From: a virus
Reading direction: 5' to 3' (one strand)
IMG/VR virus record: IMGVR_UViG_3300031576_000243
Location: 1 to 28,346 of that record
DNA length: 28,346 nucleotides
Below, one piece after another: positions 1 through 6,884 of this stretch. The translations under genes were made by a program, and so were the position numbers. The notes under the pieces were generated by a model. That model saw only the letters and a list, made by a program, of their open reading frames with translations, made no database searches and had not been told where the DNA came from. The number at the start of each line of letters is the position of its first letter. The stretch's first letter is position 1.

Positions 1-70
1 ACTTTGCGCATGGCGGCCCGGATTCTTCGAACTTCCGGCCTTCCTTGCAGAGCCGCCGACCGTAGGTAGG
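1..70. other. Left edge; no definable gene
   Basis: Seventy bases precede the small terminase start. All three forward frames are open for most of this stretch: frame 1 stops at 67-69, frame 3 at 63-65, and frame 2 runs into the terminase. The tail of an upstream gene could lie here, but no frame can be chosen. In many phages the gene before terS is an HNH endonuclease. The frame-3 text (AHGGPDSSNFRP) is vaguely HNH-like, but this is not enough to call one. Confidence 0.3.
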
Positions 71-544
71 GTGCCGACTGGCCCGAAGCCCAAGCCGCCA
101 TCTCAGAGGCAGGGCCACCACCCGAAGCCCCCAGAGATCGTTGTTGCCGACCTTGATGGTCGCTTGCCGAGCCCGCCCGCGCACCTGAGCGAGGTCGGCA
201 AAGAGGTCTGGTCCCTTGTGGGTGAGCCCCTCGCCGAAGCGGGCATCCTCCAGGGTTCGCACCTGCCGCTCCTGTCGATGTTCGCTTCGGCGGTAGAGAT
301 GGCGCGGATAGCCGAGGAGGAGATCGCCGCCCATGGGTTCCTGCGGAAGGGCAACCCGAAGGGGAAGGGATCAGCGGAGGTTATCTCTCCCCATTTCCGT
401 GTCTGGAGAGACGCCGCAGCGACCGCGAGGGCACTGGGCGAGCAGCTTGGGGCGTCCCCTGTATCCATGGCCCGCCTCGGGCTCGCGTCCCTTAGGGGTA
501 AAACGCTCCAACAGCGGCTTATCGAGTCATTCGGTGACGAGTGA
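71..544 (+). CDS. terS: Terminase small subunit, P27 family
   Basis: DNA-recognition subunit of the packaging motor. It would bind the packaging site and hand DNA to the large subunit encoded next. The 157-aa protein has a Pro- and basic-rich N-terminus. A segment follows (PSPPAHLSEVGKEVW, about residues 33-47) that is typical of P27-type small terminases. The C-terminal half is helical, with the SPVSMARLGL pattern usual near the end of this family. The start is GTG with a weak TAGGTAGG just upstream. The frame stays open to the window edge, so the true start could be further upstream. The stop overlaps the large terminase start (TGATG), as expected for a terS-terL pair. The call rests on pattern recognition plus synteny. 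Confidence 0.85.
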   Translation: MPTGPKPKPPSQRQGHHPKPPEIVVADLDGRLPSPPAHLSEVGKEVWSLVGEPLAEAGILQGSHLPLLSMFASAVEMARIAEEEIAAHGFLRKGNPKGKGSAEVISPHFRVWRDAAATARALGEQLGASPVSMARLGLASLRGKTLQQRLIESFGDE

Positions 545-1962
545 TGCTGGCCGTGGACACCCCCCGGCTTGCCCGTATCGACCCCATCCGGTTCATCGAA
601 GGGGCCTTGCGGCACACGATGGACCGCTTCGCCGGCCAGCCGTTCCTCCTCCGGGACTGGCAGCAGGAGTTCATCCGCGAACTGTTCCGGGAAGTCGCCG
701 GGATCCGGGTCTACACGAGGGGTCTGCTGGGGGTCCCCAAGGGATCGGGCAAGTCGGCGCTCGCCTCCGCGCTGGGACTTCATGGCCTGGTCGCTGATGG
801 GGTGTATTCCCCAGAGGTCTATGCCGTGGCCGGGGACAAGTACCAGGCCCGCATCGTGTTCGACGTGGCGAAGACGATGGTTGAGTTCTCACCGAACCTC
901 GTTCGCGACCTGAAGCTCTACCGGGACGCGATCGAGGACCCGAACACGGGAGGCGTGTTCCGAGTCCTCTCCGCCGACGCGCCCCTCAAGCACGGGTTAC
1001 GACCATCTCGGGTCATCTTCGATGAGGTTCACGTCCAACCGAACCGCGAGCTCTGGGACACCTTGGAAGCGGGGCTCGTCAAGCGGTACGACGCGATGAT
1101 GATCGGCATCACGACGGCGGGCTGGGACGAGGACTCGCTGCTGGGCGACCTCTGCCGCGAGGGTGCGAAGGGCGAGGACCCACGTTACCTTTACCGGTGG
1201 TTCGGACTGCCCACTGACTCCCGGATGGACCCGTTCTCCGAGGAGGCATGGGCCATTGCCAACCCGGCGTTGGGGGACTTCCTTCCCGTTGAGGGTCTTC
1301 GAGATATGGCGCGGCGCCTACCGGAGTCGGTGTTCCGCCGGCTGCACCTGAATCAGTGGGTCGCCTCGGAGCAGGGATGGATCAAGCCGTCGGAGTGGGA
1401 TGCGCTTCGTGGCAAGGTTGCCATCCCCGACGGCGCGACGGTGGTGCTCGGCGTGGACGCCGGCATCAAGCACGACTCAACGTGCGTCGTGACGGGATGG
1501 CTGAACGACAAGGGCAAGCTCATCGCTGACTTTCGGTTGTGGGAGCCCGAGGACCGCGATGACGAGGTGCTCGACCTGGGACTCGTGGAAGCTCACATCC
1601 GCGACCAGGCTAAGCGTTACGACGTGCGCGAGGTTGCCTATGACCCGTACTTCTTCACGCGCTCCGCCCAGATCCTCGAGGACGAGGGATTGCCGATGGT
1701 GGAGTTCAGCCAATCCAACGAGTTGATGGTGAAGGCCTCGGGAACCCTGTTCGACCTGATCCGCACTGGTCGCCTTACCCATGCGGGTGACAAGCAGGCA
1801 CGTAAGCAGGTACTCGCCGCGGTGGTGAAGGAGACCGAGCGCGGCTGGCGTATCTCGAAGGCCGCGTCCAAGAAGAAGATCGACGCCGGGGTCGCGCTCG
1901 CGATGGCGGCGTGGCGCCTGGCAGGACAAGGAGAGGAACAACCGTGGGTGATGGTGCTCTAA
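544..1962 (+). CDS. terL: Terminase large subunit (ATPase-nuclease)
   Basis: Motor that pumps DNA into the prohead through the portal and cuts the concatemer. Of 472 aa, the N-terminal ATPase domain has Walker A GVPKGSGKS (about 63-71), Walker B RVIFDEVH (about 156-163) and a coupling motif GITTAG (about 188-193). The C-terminal RNase H-like nuclease shows three acidic positions: GVDAG (D305), YDPYF (D367) and KKKIDAGVALAMA (D447). Length and motif order match the phage Terminase_1/Terminase_6 type. The ATG at 544 overlaps the terS stop as TGATG. A GTG at 541 in the same frame is an alternative start. The 3' end overlaps the next gene by 19 bases. Confidence 0.97.
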   Translation: MLAVDTPRLARIDPIRFIEGALRHTMDRFAGQPFLLRDWQQEFIRELFREVAGIRVYTRGLLGVPKGSGKSALASALGLHGLVADGVYSPEVYAVAGDKYQARIVFDVAKTMVEFSPNLVRDLKLYRDAIEDPNTGGVFRVLSADAPLKHGLRPSRVIFDEVHVQPNRELWDTLEAGLVKRYDAMMIGITTAGWDEDSLLGDLCREGAKGEDPRYLYRWFGLPTDSRMDPFSEEAWAIANPALGDFLPVEGLRDMARRLPESVFRRLHLNQWVASEQGWIKPSEWDALRGKVAIPDGATVVLGVDAGIKHDSTCVVTGWLNDKGKLIADFRLWEPEDRDDEVLDLGLVEAHIRDQAKRYDVREVAYDPYFFTRSAQILEDEGLPMVEFSQSNELMVKASGTLFDLIRTGRLTHAGDKQARKQVLAAVVKETERGWRISKAASKKKIDAGVALAMAAWRLAGQGEEQPWVMVL

Positions 1963-2282
1963 CGATCGTGATCGGCCTCGGAATCGTGATGGCTCCGCTG
2001 CTCGTGATGGCGGGCTGGTTCGCGGCCCAAAGACAGCAGCGGGTTGACCGGCTCATCCGACATACCGTGATCATCGAAACCACAGACGCTCGGACCATCA
2101 AGGGCGTGCTCGTGGCGTCCTATGCCGACACGTTCGTCATGGCCCACGCGGTCTACGTGGGCGTCGGCCCCGACGGGGGTCAGACCGAGTTCCAGCTTCC
2201 CGGCGAAGTGTGGGTTCCTCGCGGCCAGGTGTCGTTCATCCACAAGCCCTCCTTGCCTGACGCCGCACCATCGAACCTGTGA
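1944..2282 (+). CDS. Small membrane protein between terL and portal
   Basis: No family is recognised with certainty. The 112-aa product starts with one strong transmembrane segment (residues about 5-27, IVIGLGIVMAPLLVMAGWFA). A beta-rich domain follows with a pattern like a small Sm-type barrel (VIIETTDARTIKGVLVAS, then a VYVGVG strand and VPRGQVSFI). Start choice: GTG 1944 is preceded by AAGGAGAGG (about 1928-1936). An in-frame GTG at 1911 would give 11 more residues but has no such site. The gene starts inside the terL end and its stop overlaps the portal start (GTGA), so it is translationally coupled to both. Small membrane proteins at this position occur in other actinophages. A role in prohead assembly at the membrane is only a guess. 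Confidence 0.75.
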   Translation: MGDGALTIVIGLGIVMAPLLVMAGWFAAQRQQRVDRLIRHTVIIETTDARTIKGVLVASYADTFVMAHAVYVGVGPDGGQTEFQLPGEVWVPRGQVSFIHKPSLPDAAPSNL

Positions 2283-3787
2283 CGGTGCTGTTCACTACCG
2301 AAGGCCGTAAGGCCGTAGAGTCTCGCGGCTACGGTTCCTATCCCGGCTCGTTCCGACGTGCCCGCTATGTCGGCTCCGTTCCGCTCGTTGGGAATCTCTC
2401 ATACTCCTACGCCAAGATCTACAAAACGCAGCCGTGGGTCTACGCAGCCGTGCAGAAGTTCGCCCGCGCCGTCGGGCAGCTCCCGCTCAAGGTCTACCGG
2501 GGCGAGGGCGAGGCCAAGGAGCGCATCCGTGAGGACGGGACCTCGGCCGGCGCACTCGTGTCGTTGCTTCGCGAGCCCTACCGCAGGTGTACGCCGACCC
2601 ACTTCAAGCGCACCTGGGAATCCTCGATGAAGGTCTATGGGAACTTCTTCGCCGTCAAGCGTGACCCGTTCGCCGAGGCTTCGAGTCTCGGATTGCCGAC
2701 AGGGTTGTATCCGGTCGGCTGGTGGCGCGTGGAGCCGATCGAGGACCCACCGGGGACCCTCGCCTACTACGTCATCCGAGACGACATGGGCAAGCCCTAT
2801 CCGTTCATGCCGGAAGAGGTCATCCACGACGGCTACTGGTCGCCCGATTCCGTTGTCGGCATCTCACCGCTCGAACCCTTGCGGCGCACGCTCGCGATCG
2901 AGGACGCGACCTCGCGGGCCACGCTCGCCTCCTATGCCAACGGCGTCCGGCCGTTCGGGGCGCTCGTCTCGACGCAGGGCCGACCCTTCACCGCGGATCA
3001 GGCGGCGAACATCCGCGCCGAGATGGAGGAGACCTACGGCGGCGTGGACAAAGCGTTCCGTCTCGCGGTCCTCGGAGGGGGGCTGTCGTTCGAGAAGATG
3101 GAGATGGGCTTCCATGAGCAGGAGCTCATCCCCGTCCGCAAGCTCGCACGCGAAGAGGTCGCCGCGGCCATGTCCATCGACCCGACGCAGATCGGCATCT
3201 TGGACAGGGCAACGTTCTCCAACGTCACCGAGGCTCACCGGGGTTTCTACATGGATTCGGTCGGCCCGGACCTCGTGGGGATCGAGGAGACGCTCGAGGC
3301 CCAGTTGCTCCGGCTGGAGCCCGAGTGGGCCGACCTCGATCTTGAGTTCGACATGAACGAGGTTCTGAAGGCGGACGTGGGGGCGCGTGGGACGTTCTAT
3401 GCGCAGCTCATCCGGCTCGGGTTCACGCCGAACGAGATCCGCAAGCTAGAGAATCTGCCGCCGCTGGCGGGTGCGTGGGCGAACTCGGGCTACGTGGCCC
3501 GTGAGCTCCAGCCCCTCGACGAGGAACTTCAGGGGGGCGGGCGCATGTCGGTCGCCGAACTGGCAGTGGCTCTGCAGAAGATTTACCTCTCGGTGGGGAA
3601 AGTCATCACCGCCCAAGAGGCACGTGAGATCCTGGACCGAGAGGGCGCGGAGCTAGGTGCACTGCCAGGGGATCTGCCTAACGTGCCGTCTGGGCTAGGG
3701 GGGCAGCCGTCCGCGGAGGAGGCTGCCGAGGAAGCAGTGAGGGCACTCGTCGGTCATTGGCTCCAAGCAGGTGGCACCCAAGGTTAG
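2279..3787 (+). CDS. Portal protein, HK97/SPP1-like
   Basis: Dodecameric ring at one capsid vertex through which DNA enters and leaves, and the docking site for terminase and connector. The 502-aa length fits the HK97-type Phage_portal family. Family-like features are the early KTQPWVYAAVQKFARAVGQL segment (about residues 50-69), the LYPVGWWRVEP strand region (about 142-152), the GISPLEPLRRTLAIE helix (about 194-208), and the VAAAMSIDPTQIG segment (about 294-306). The last is the characteristic region before the C-terminal crown. The extreme C-terminus (about 455-500) is Glu/Ala/Gly-rich and poorly conserved. Start GTG overlaps the preceding stop (GTGA). It sits directly upstream of the protease and capsid genes in canonical order. 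Confidence 0.95.
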   Translation: MTVLFTTEGRKAVESRGYGSYPGSFRRARYVGSVPLVGNLSYSYAKIYKTQPWVYAAVQKFARAVGQLPLKVYRGEGEAKERIREDGTSAGALVSLLREPYRRCTPTHFKRTWESSMKVYGNFFAVKRDPFAEASSLGLPTGLYPVGWWRVEPIEDPPGTLAYYVIRDDMGKPYPFMPEEVIHDGYWSPDSVVGISPLEPLRRTLAIEDATSRATLASYANGVRPFGALVSTQGRPFTADQAANIRAEMEETYGGVDKAFRLAVLGGGLSFEKMEMGFHEQELIPVRKLAREEVAAAMSIDPTQIGILDRATFSNVTEAHRGFYMDSVGPDLVGIEETLEAQLLRLEPEWADLDLEFDMNEVLKADVGARGTFYAQLIRLGFTPNEIRKLENLPPLAGAWANSGYVARELQPLDEELQGGGRMSVAELAVALQKIYLSVGKVITAQEAREILDREGAELGALPGDLPNVPSGLGGQPSAEEAAEEAVRALVGHWLQAGGTQG

Positions 3788-3801
3788 GCGGGGAGGGCGG
3801 C

Positions 3802-3885
3802 GTGGAAAGCGGCGCGTCGGGATGGGTCTCTGCGGCGTACCCGCTCATCCTTGACGCTGCACTGACCGTCAACGTGTGGAGATAG
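3802..3885 (+). CDS. Candidate 27-aa leader ORF coupled to prohead protease
   Basis: This is a tiny ORF in the only gap of the capsid module. It begins with GTG at 3802 behind a strong GGGGAGGG (about 3790-3797) and encodes 27 aa ending in LTVNVWR. Its TAG stop (3883-3885) shares its last base with GTG 3885, a good start for the protease (TAGTG), as at the 10623 junction. The best ribosome site here therefore serves the leader, and protease translation may depend on re-initiation. No homology is recognised. It could equally be a chance ORF. Confidence 0.4.
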   Translation: MESGASGWVSAAYPLILDAALTVNVWR

Positions 3886-4595
3886 TGCGCGCTCATCTCG
3901 CGGCGAAAGTCCAACGACGGGCCTTCCCCGTTGAGTTCAAGTTCGATGACGCCGGCCCTCCTGGTTCGTTCACTGGCTACATGTCGATCTACGGCAACGT
4001 CGATTCCTACGGCGACGTCATGGTGCCCGGTGCCTTCGACGAATCCATCGCAACGCGAGGGCTGCCATTCGTCTCCTTCGAACATATGTGGGACTTCACC
4101 GGACCCATCGGGGAACTCACCGCTGCCGAGGATGACGACATAGGTCTCAAGGTCGCCGGACAGCTCTACATCGACGATCCGTTCGTGTCTCGCGTCTACC
4201 GCGCAGCGAAGGCAGGCGGTATCCGGGACATGTCGTTCGCCTATATCGCGGGTGATACGGAGGAGATCGACGATGACAACGCCGCCGATTATCCCGCGGG
4301 CGCGACCCGTGCCGTCAAGTCCGTCGAGTGGCTGGAAGCAGGCATCGTCGTCAAGGGTGCGAACCCCGAGGCGGGCCTATTGCAGGTGGCCTCGCATCAG
4401 ACACGGGATCTCGTTGCATCCGTCCTCGACTTCGACTCCGCAGTTGCGGATGAGGAGTTCATGGCGCGGCTGGAAGCCGAGATCGAAGCCCGCAACGCTC
4501 AGCGGCTCACGGGCGAGGAACGCCAAGCCTATCTGCGCTCCTTGACCGCGCTGCGACTGTCCGACCTAGACACACCCAACCAAGGAGATATCTGA
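3885..4595 (+). CDS. Prohead (HK97-type) maturation protease
   Basis: Serine protease that trims the delta domain of the capsid protein during prohead maturation. The 236-aa product contains the family core. GYMSIYGNVDSYGDVMVPGAF (positions about 31-51) is the common N-terminal block. EHMWDFTGPIG carries the likely catalytic His (about H67). GGIRDMSFAY carries the likely catalytic Ser (about S117). The C-terminal third is charged and helical, as in HK97 gp4-like proteases that act partly as scaffold. Start: GTG 3885 overlaps the leader stop. An in-frame GTG at 3876 would add three residues and cannot be excluded. It is followed by the capsid gene after two bases. Confidence 0.92.
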   Translation: MRAHLAAKVQRRAFPVEFKFDDAGPPGSFTGYMSIYGNVDSYGDVMVPGAFDESIATRGLPFVSFEHMWDFTGPIGELTAAEDDDIGLKVAGQLYIDDPFVSRVYRAAKAGGIRDMSFAYIAGDTEEIDDDNAADYPAGATRAVKSVEWLEAGIVVKGANPEAGLLQVASHQTRDLVASVLDFDSAVADEEFMARLEAEIEARNAQRLTGEERQAYLRSLTALRLSDLDTPNQGDI

Positions 4596-4597
4596 CG

Positions 4598-5938
4598 ATG
4601 AGCATGGACGAGATGCGACGGAAGGTTCAGGCGGACCTCGAAGAGGCCCGGAAGGCTTTCAAGCAGCGCAGGGCTGCGCTGGATAAGGCGCTGGAGGACA
4701 TCAAGGTGTCCGGTGAGGACATCACCTCTGACAACGACAAGTTCGCCGAGTTCAAGGAGAACTTCGGCACCCCGGCTCAGGAGGCAGCGAACCGCGTCCG
4801 CGACGCCGAGGTCCGGTGGAACGAGGTTCTGGACATGGCGGGGGCCATGGGTATCGCGGTTCCTTCGGCTGACATTGACACGGCCTCCGCTCCGAAGGTG
4901 GAGCGTCAGGTCCGCACCATCCGCGAGCTGATCAGCAAGCGGCTGGCCGACTCGCCCGAATACAAGGCGGCTGCTGAGCGCATCGGCAAGGTTGGTTTCT
5001 CCGGCGCCCGCATGGACCCGATCGAGCTTCTTACCCGCGATGAGTTGGTCGATTTCATGGAGCGCAAGGCCCTGGTGACGGGCGCCTCAGCGACCTCGGC
5101 CGGTGCGGCAGTCCTCAACGACTTCCTGCCCGGTTCCGTGGACCGTGCGCCATTCGCTCCCAACCGGTTGCTCGACGTGATTCCGGTGGGTCGTACCGAC
5201 TCTGACACCGTGGACTACCTGGTGGAGGACGCATTCACCAACGCTGCTGCGGAGACGGCGGAGGCGACCATCGTCACGGACGGTGCGCTGCCCGAGTCTG
5301 CGGCGACGTTCACTCGGGTCCAGGACCCGGTGGAGCTGGTCGGTCACTTCATCCCGGTGACTACGCGAGGCTTGGAGGACTACGGCCAGTTGGAGTCGCT
5401 CCTCGAGCGGCGCCTCATCGGTGGGGTCCTGAACCGGATCGAGAACCAGGTCTACGATGGCAACGGGACCGCGCCCAACCTGTCGGGCATCACCGACCGA
5501 GCGGGCATCCTGTCCCAGGCCCTAGGTGCCGACAGCCGTTCCGATGCGATCCTCAAGGCGATGACCGGCATCCGCATCGGTGCCACGGTCAACGACACGA
5601 TGGGGATGCTCACCGTAGCCGTTCATCCGTCCGACTGGCAGGACATCCGTCTGGAGAAGGACGCCAACGGCAACTACATCTACGGTCCTCCGACCGGTCC
5701 GGTCGGGTTCTCGATGTGGGGCTATCCAGTCGTTCAGGCCATCTCGATGACCGCCGGCACGGGGCTCGTGGGTGCCTTCGATGAGTGCGAGCTGTTCGTG
5801 CGGCGCGGCCTGTCAGTGGAGTCCTCGAACACGCACTCAGACTGGTTCATCAGGGAGATCGTGGCGCTGAAGGCCACGACCCGACTGACGTTCGTGGTCT
5901 ACAAGCCCGCGGCCTTCAGCAACGTGACCGGCATCTAG
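4598..5938 (+). CDS. Major capsid protein, HK97 fold
   Basis: Shell subunit of the icosahedral head. The 446-aa product has an N-terminal charged, coiled-coil delta (scaffold) domain over about residues 1-125, starting DEMRRKVQADLEEARKAF. The core follows: the stretch from about residue 150 (LVTGASATSAGAAVLNDF) through LLDVIPVGRTDSDTV is the usual E-loop and N-arm entry of Phage_capsid proteins. VAVHPSDWQDIRLEKD, GPPTGPVGFSMWGYPVV and the C-terminal FIREIVALKATTRLTFVVYKP are the standard P- and A-domain blocks. Protease cleavage would fall between about residues 110 and 160; the exact site cannot be read. A strong AAGGAGA at about 4582-4588 precedes the ATG, in line with high expression. Confidence 0.96.
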   Translation: MSMDEMRRKVQADLEEARKAFKQRRAALDKALEDIKVSGEDITSDNDKFAEFKENFGTPAQEAANRVRDAEVRWNEVLDMAGAMGIAVPSADIDTASAPKVERQVRTIRELISKRLADSPEYKAAAERIGKVGFSGARMDPIELLTRDELVDFMERKALVTGASATSAGAAVLNDFLPGSVDRAPFAPNRLLDVIPVGRTDSDTVDYLVEDAFTNAAAETAEATIVTDGALPESAATFTRVQDPVELVGHFIPVTTRGLEDYGQLESLLERRLIGGVLNRIENQVYDGNGTAPNLSGITDRAGILSQALGADSRSDAILKAMTGIRIGATVNDTMGMLTVAVHPSDWQDIRLEKDANGNYIYGPPTGPVGFSMWGYPVVQAISMTAGTGLVGAFDECELFVRRGLSVESSNTHSDWFIREIVALKATTRLTFVVYKPAAFSNVTGI

Positions 5939-5944
5939 GACGAG

Positions 5945-6244
5945 ATGCCGCTCACATTGCCCAGGAAGGATGGAACGTCCCACACCGTGACCGGTGCGGA
6001 CTACCAGGCTCAACAGGAGCGGGAGCTGCGGGGGCCGGATAGACCGGCCCCCGTTCCCGAAGAGGACATGAACGGCCTTCACACCTTGGAATCGGATGTC
6101 TGGGTTGACCGAGGCGACGGGGTGCAACAGAAGCTCTACCGCCACGGAACCAAGATCCCGGACGAAGAGGCCATCCGGCTGGGGCTCAAGAAAGCCCCGA
6201 AGCCAACCAACAAGAAGCTCACACCGGAGAACAAGAAAGGGTAA
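5945..6244 (+). CDS. Hypothetical protein following the capsid gene
   Basis: A 99-aa polar protein with no certain family. The N-terminus reads like a short structural module (PLTLPRKDGTSHTVTGADY). A Pro-rich linker follows (about residues 29-41). Then comes a conserved-looking block, VQQKLYRHGTKIPDEEAIRL (about 60-79), of the kind seen in small phage proteins encoded after capsid genes. The C-terminus is very Lys-rich. It is most likely a minor head protein, but its function is unknown. The ATG is six bases after the capsid stop, with only a weak AGGACGAG site, so some coupling to capsid translation is likely. A 10-bp perfect hairpin lies inside its 5' part. Confidence 0.7.
   Translation: MPLTLPRKDGTSHTVTGADYQAQQERELRGPDRPAPVPEEDMNGLHTLESDVWVDRGDGVQQKLYRHGTKIPDEEAIRLGLKKAPKPTNKKLTPENKKG
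6029..6053 (+). promoter_or_regulatory. Strong hairpin just downstream of the capsid gene
   Basis: A perfect 10-bp inverted repeat (arms 6029-6038 and 6044-6053, arm CGGGGGCCGG, loop ATAGA) lies about 90 bases after the capsid stop codon, inside gene 5945. It codes the Pro-rich linker. There is no T-run after it, so it is not a standard intrinsic terminator. It could act as an mRNA 3'-stability or processing element that separates capsid mRNA from downstream genes. Confidence 0.4.
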
Positions 6245-6247
6245 TCC

Positions 6248-6469
6248 ATGCCAACGCCTGTATTCGACGAGGACAAGGGGGCCTGGGCGCAGGCTGCTGC
6301 GATCGTGGCACTCACCGACAGCTCGGGCGGAACCCCATCAGATACCATCGTCGACGTTCCGGCGGCGTATACCGAGGCCACGCTCGCTAACCAGATCGCA
6401 TCGCTCGCGACGAAGATCAACGCGATCCGCACGGCGCTCATCAACGCCGGCATCTTGGCGACGGACTGA
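6248..6469 (+). CDS. Head fibre-like small protein
   Basis: A 73-aa protein. Its C-terminal half (VPAAYTEATLANQIASLATK, then NAIRTALINAGIL) resembles the short C-terminal helix-rich region of phage head-fibre proteins (Phage_fiber_2 type). These typically end in an ALANAIKALRDALVAAGL-like sequence. The N-terminus is short and acidic. An AAAGG motif (about 6236-6240) precedes the ATG. Its stop overlaps the next start (TGATG). It is likely a virion surface protein on the head, given its place after the capsid gene. Family assignment is by resemblance only. Confidence 0.55.
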   Translation: MPTPVFDEDKGAWAQAAAIVALTDSSGGTPSDTIVDVPAAYTEATLANQIASLATKINAIRTALINAGILATD

Positions 6470-6747
6470 TGGCGCTTTCGCTCCCGAACTCGGGCGCGGA
6501 TGTCACGGTCTCTACAACGGCGGTGTCGCTCATCGCCGTGAATCCGGCTCGCGTCTCGCTCATTCTGTCCAACGTCTCGGCGAATGGCTGTCGGGTCGGC
6601 GCTGCTTCTGTGACGGCGACCACGGGCCTCAAGCTCGCCGGCAACACGCAGCTCGTCCTGAACCCTGCGCCGACGACCCAGGTCTTCGCCATCCGTGATG
6701 CCGCTGCGGACGCGGTAGTCAACGCTCAGGAGATCGTGAATGCCTGA
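6469..6747 (+). CDS. Small beta-sandwich virion protein
   Basis: A 92-aa protein that reads as an all-beta domain with alternating hydrophobics (VSLIAVNPARVSLILSNVSA, then GCRVGAASVTATTGLKLA and TTQVFAIRDAAADAV). Short proteins with this pattern (a strand, SLILSN, V-G-ASVT, L-L-G, then VYAI) are common beside capsid or fibre genes in phages. They are taken to be decoration or fibre-associated proteins; the function is not established. Start and stop both overlap neighbours as TGATG, which makes translational coupling across 6248-6884 very likely. Confidence 0.65.
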   Translation: MALSLPNSGADVTVSTTAVSLIAVNPARVSLILSNVSANGCRVGAASVTATTGLKLAGNTQLVLNPAPTTQVFAIRDAAADAVVNAQEIVNA

Positions 6748-6884
6748 TGGCGACGCTCTACGACGGCCCGGTCACCTCGCTTGCGGCCGTGAACTCGGCC
6801 GGGGCGGGCTTTCCTGACGGCGTTCGCTGGTACTGGCTCACCGACCATAACGGCGACGATCGTGAGGGGGTGACCCGTGGCTGA
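6747..6884 (+). CDS. 45-aa hypothetical in the decoration cassette
   Basis: An ATG at 6747 overlaps the previous stop (TGATG). The frame runs 45 codons (starts MATLYDGPVTSLAAVNSAG) and ends eight bases inside the next gene. There is no RBS of its own, so translation would be coupled. Its final codons contain the GTGAGGGGGTG site (6862-6872) used by the 955-aa gene at 6877. It fills an otherwise empty 130-base gap and has codon use like its neighbours, which supports it being real. No function can be given. Confidence 0.55.
   Translation: MATLYDGPVTSLAAVNSAGAGFPDGVRWYWLTDHNGDDREGVTRG

Noticed and set aside
569-913. Overlapping + strand frames inside terL, portal, capsid and tail genes (for example 569-913, 2637-3356, 6096-6698)
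   Set aside because: Arg/Ser-rich out-of-frame shadows of genes with clear motifs in the main frame.
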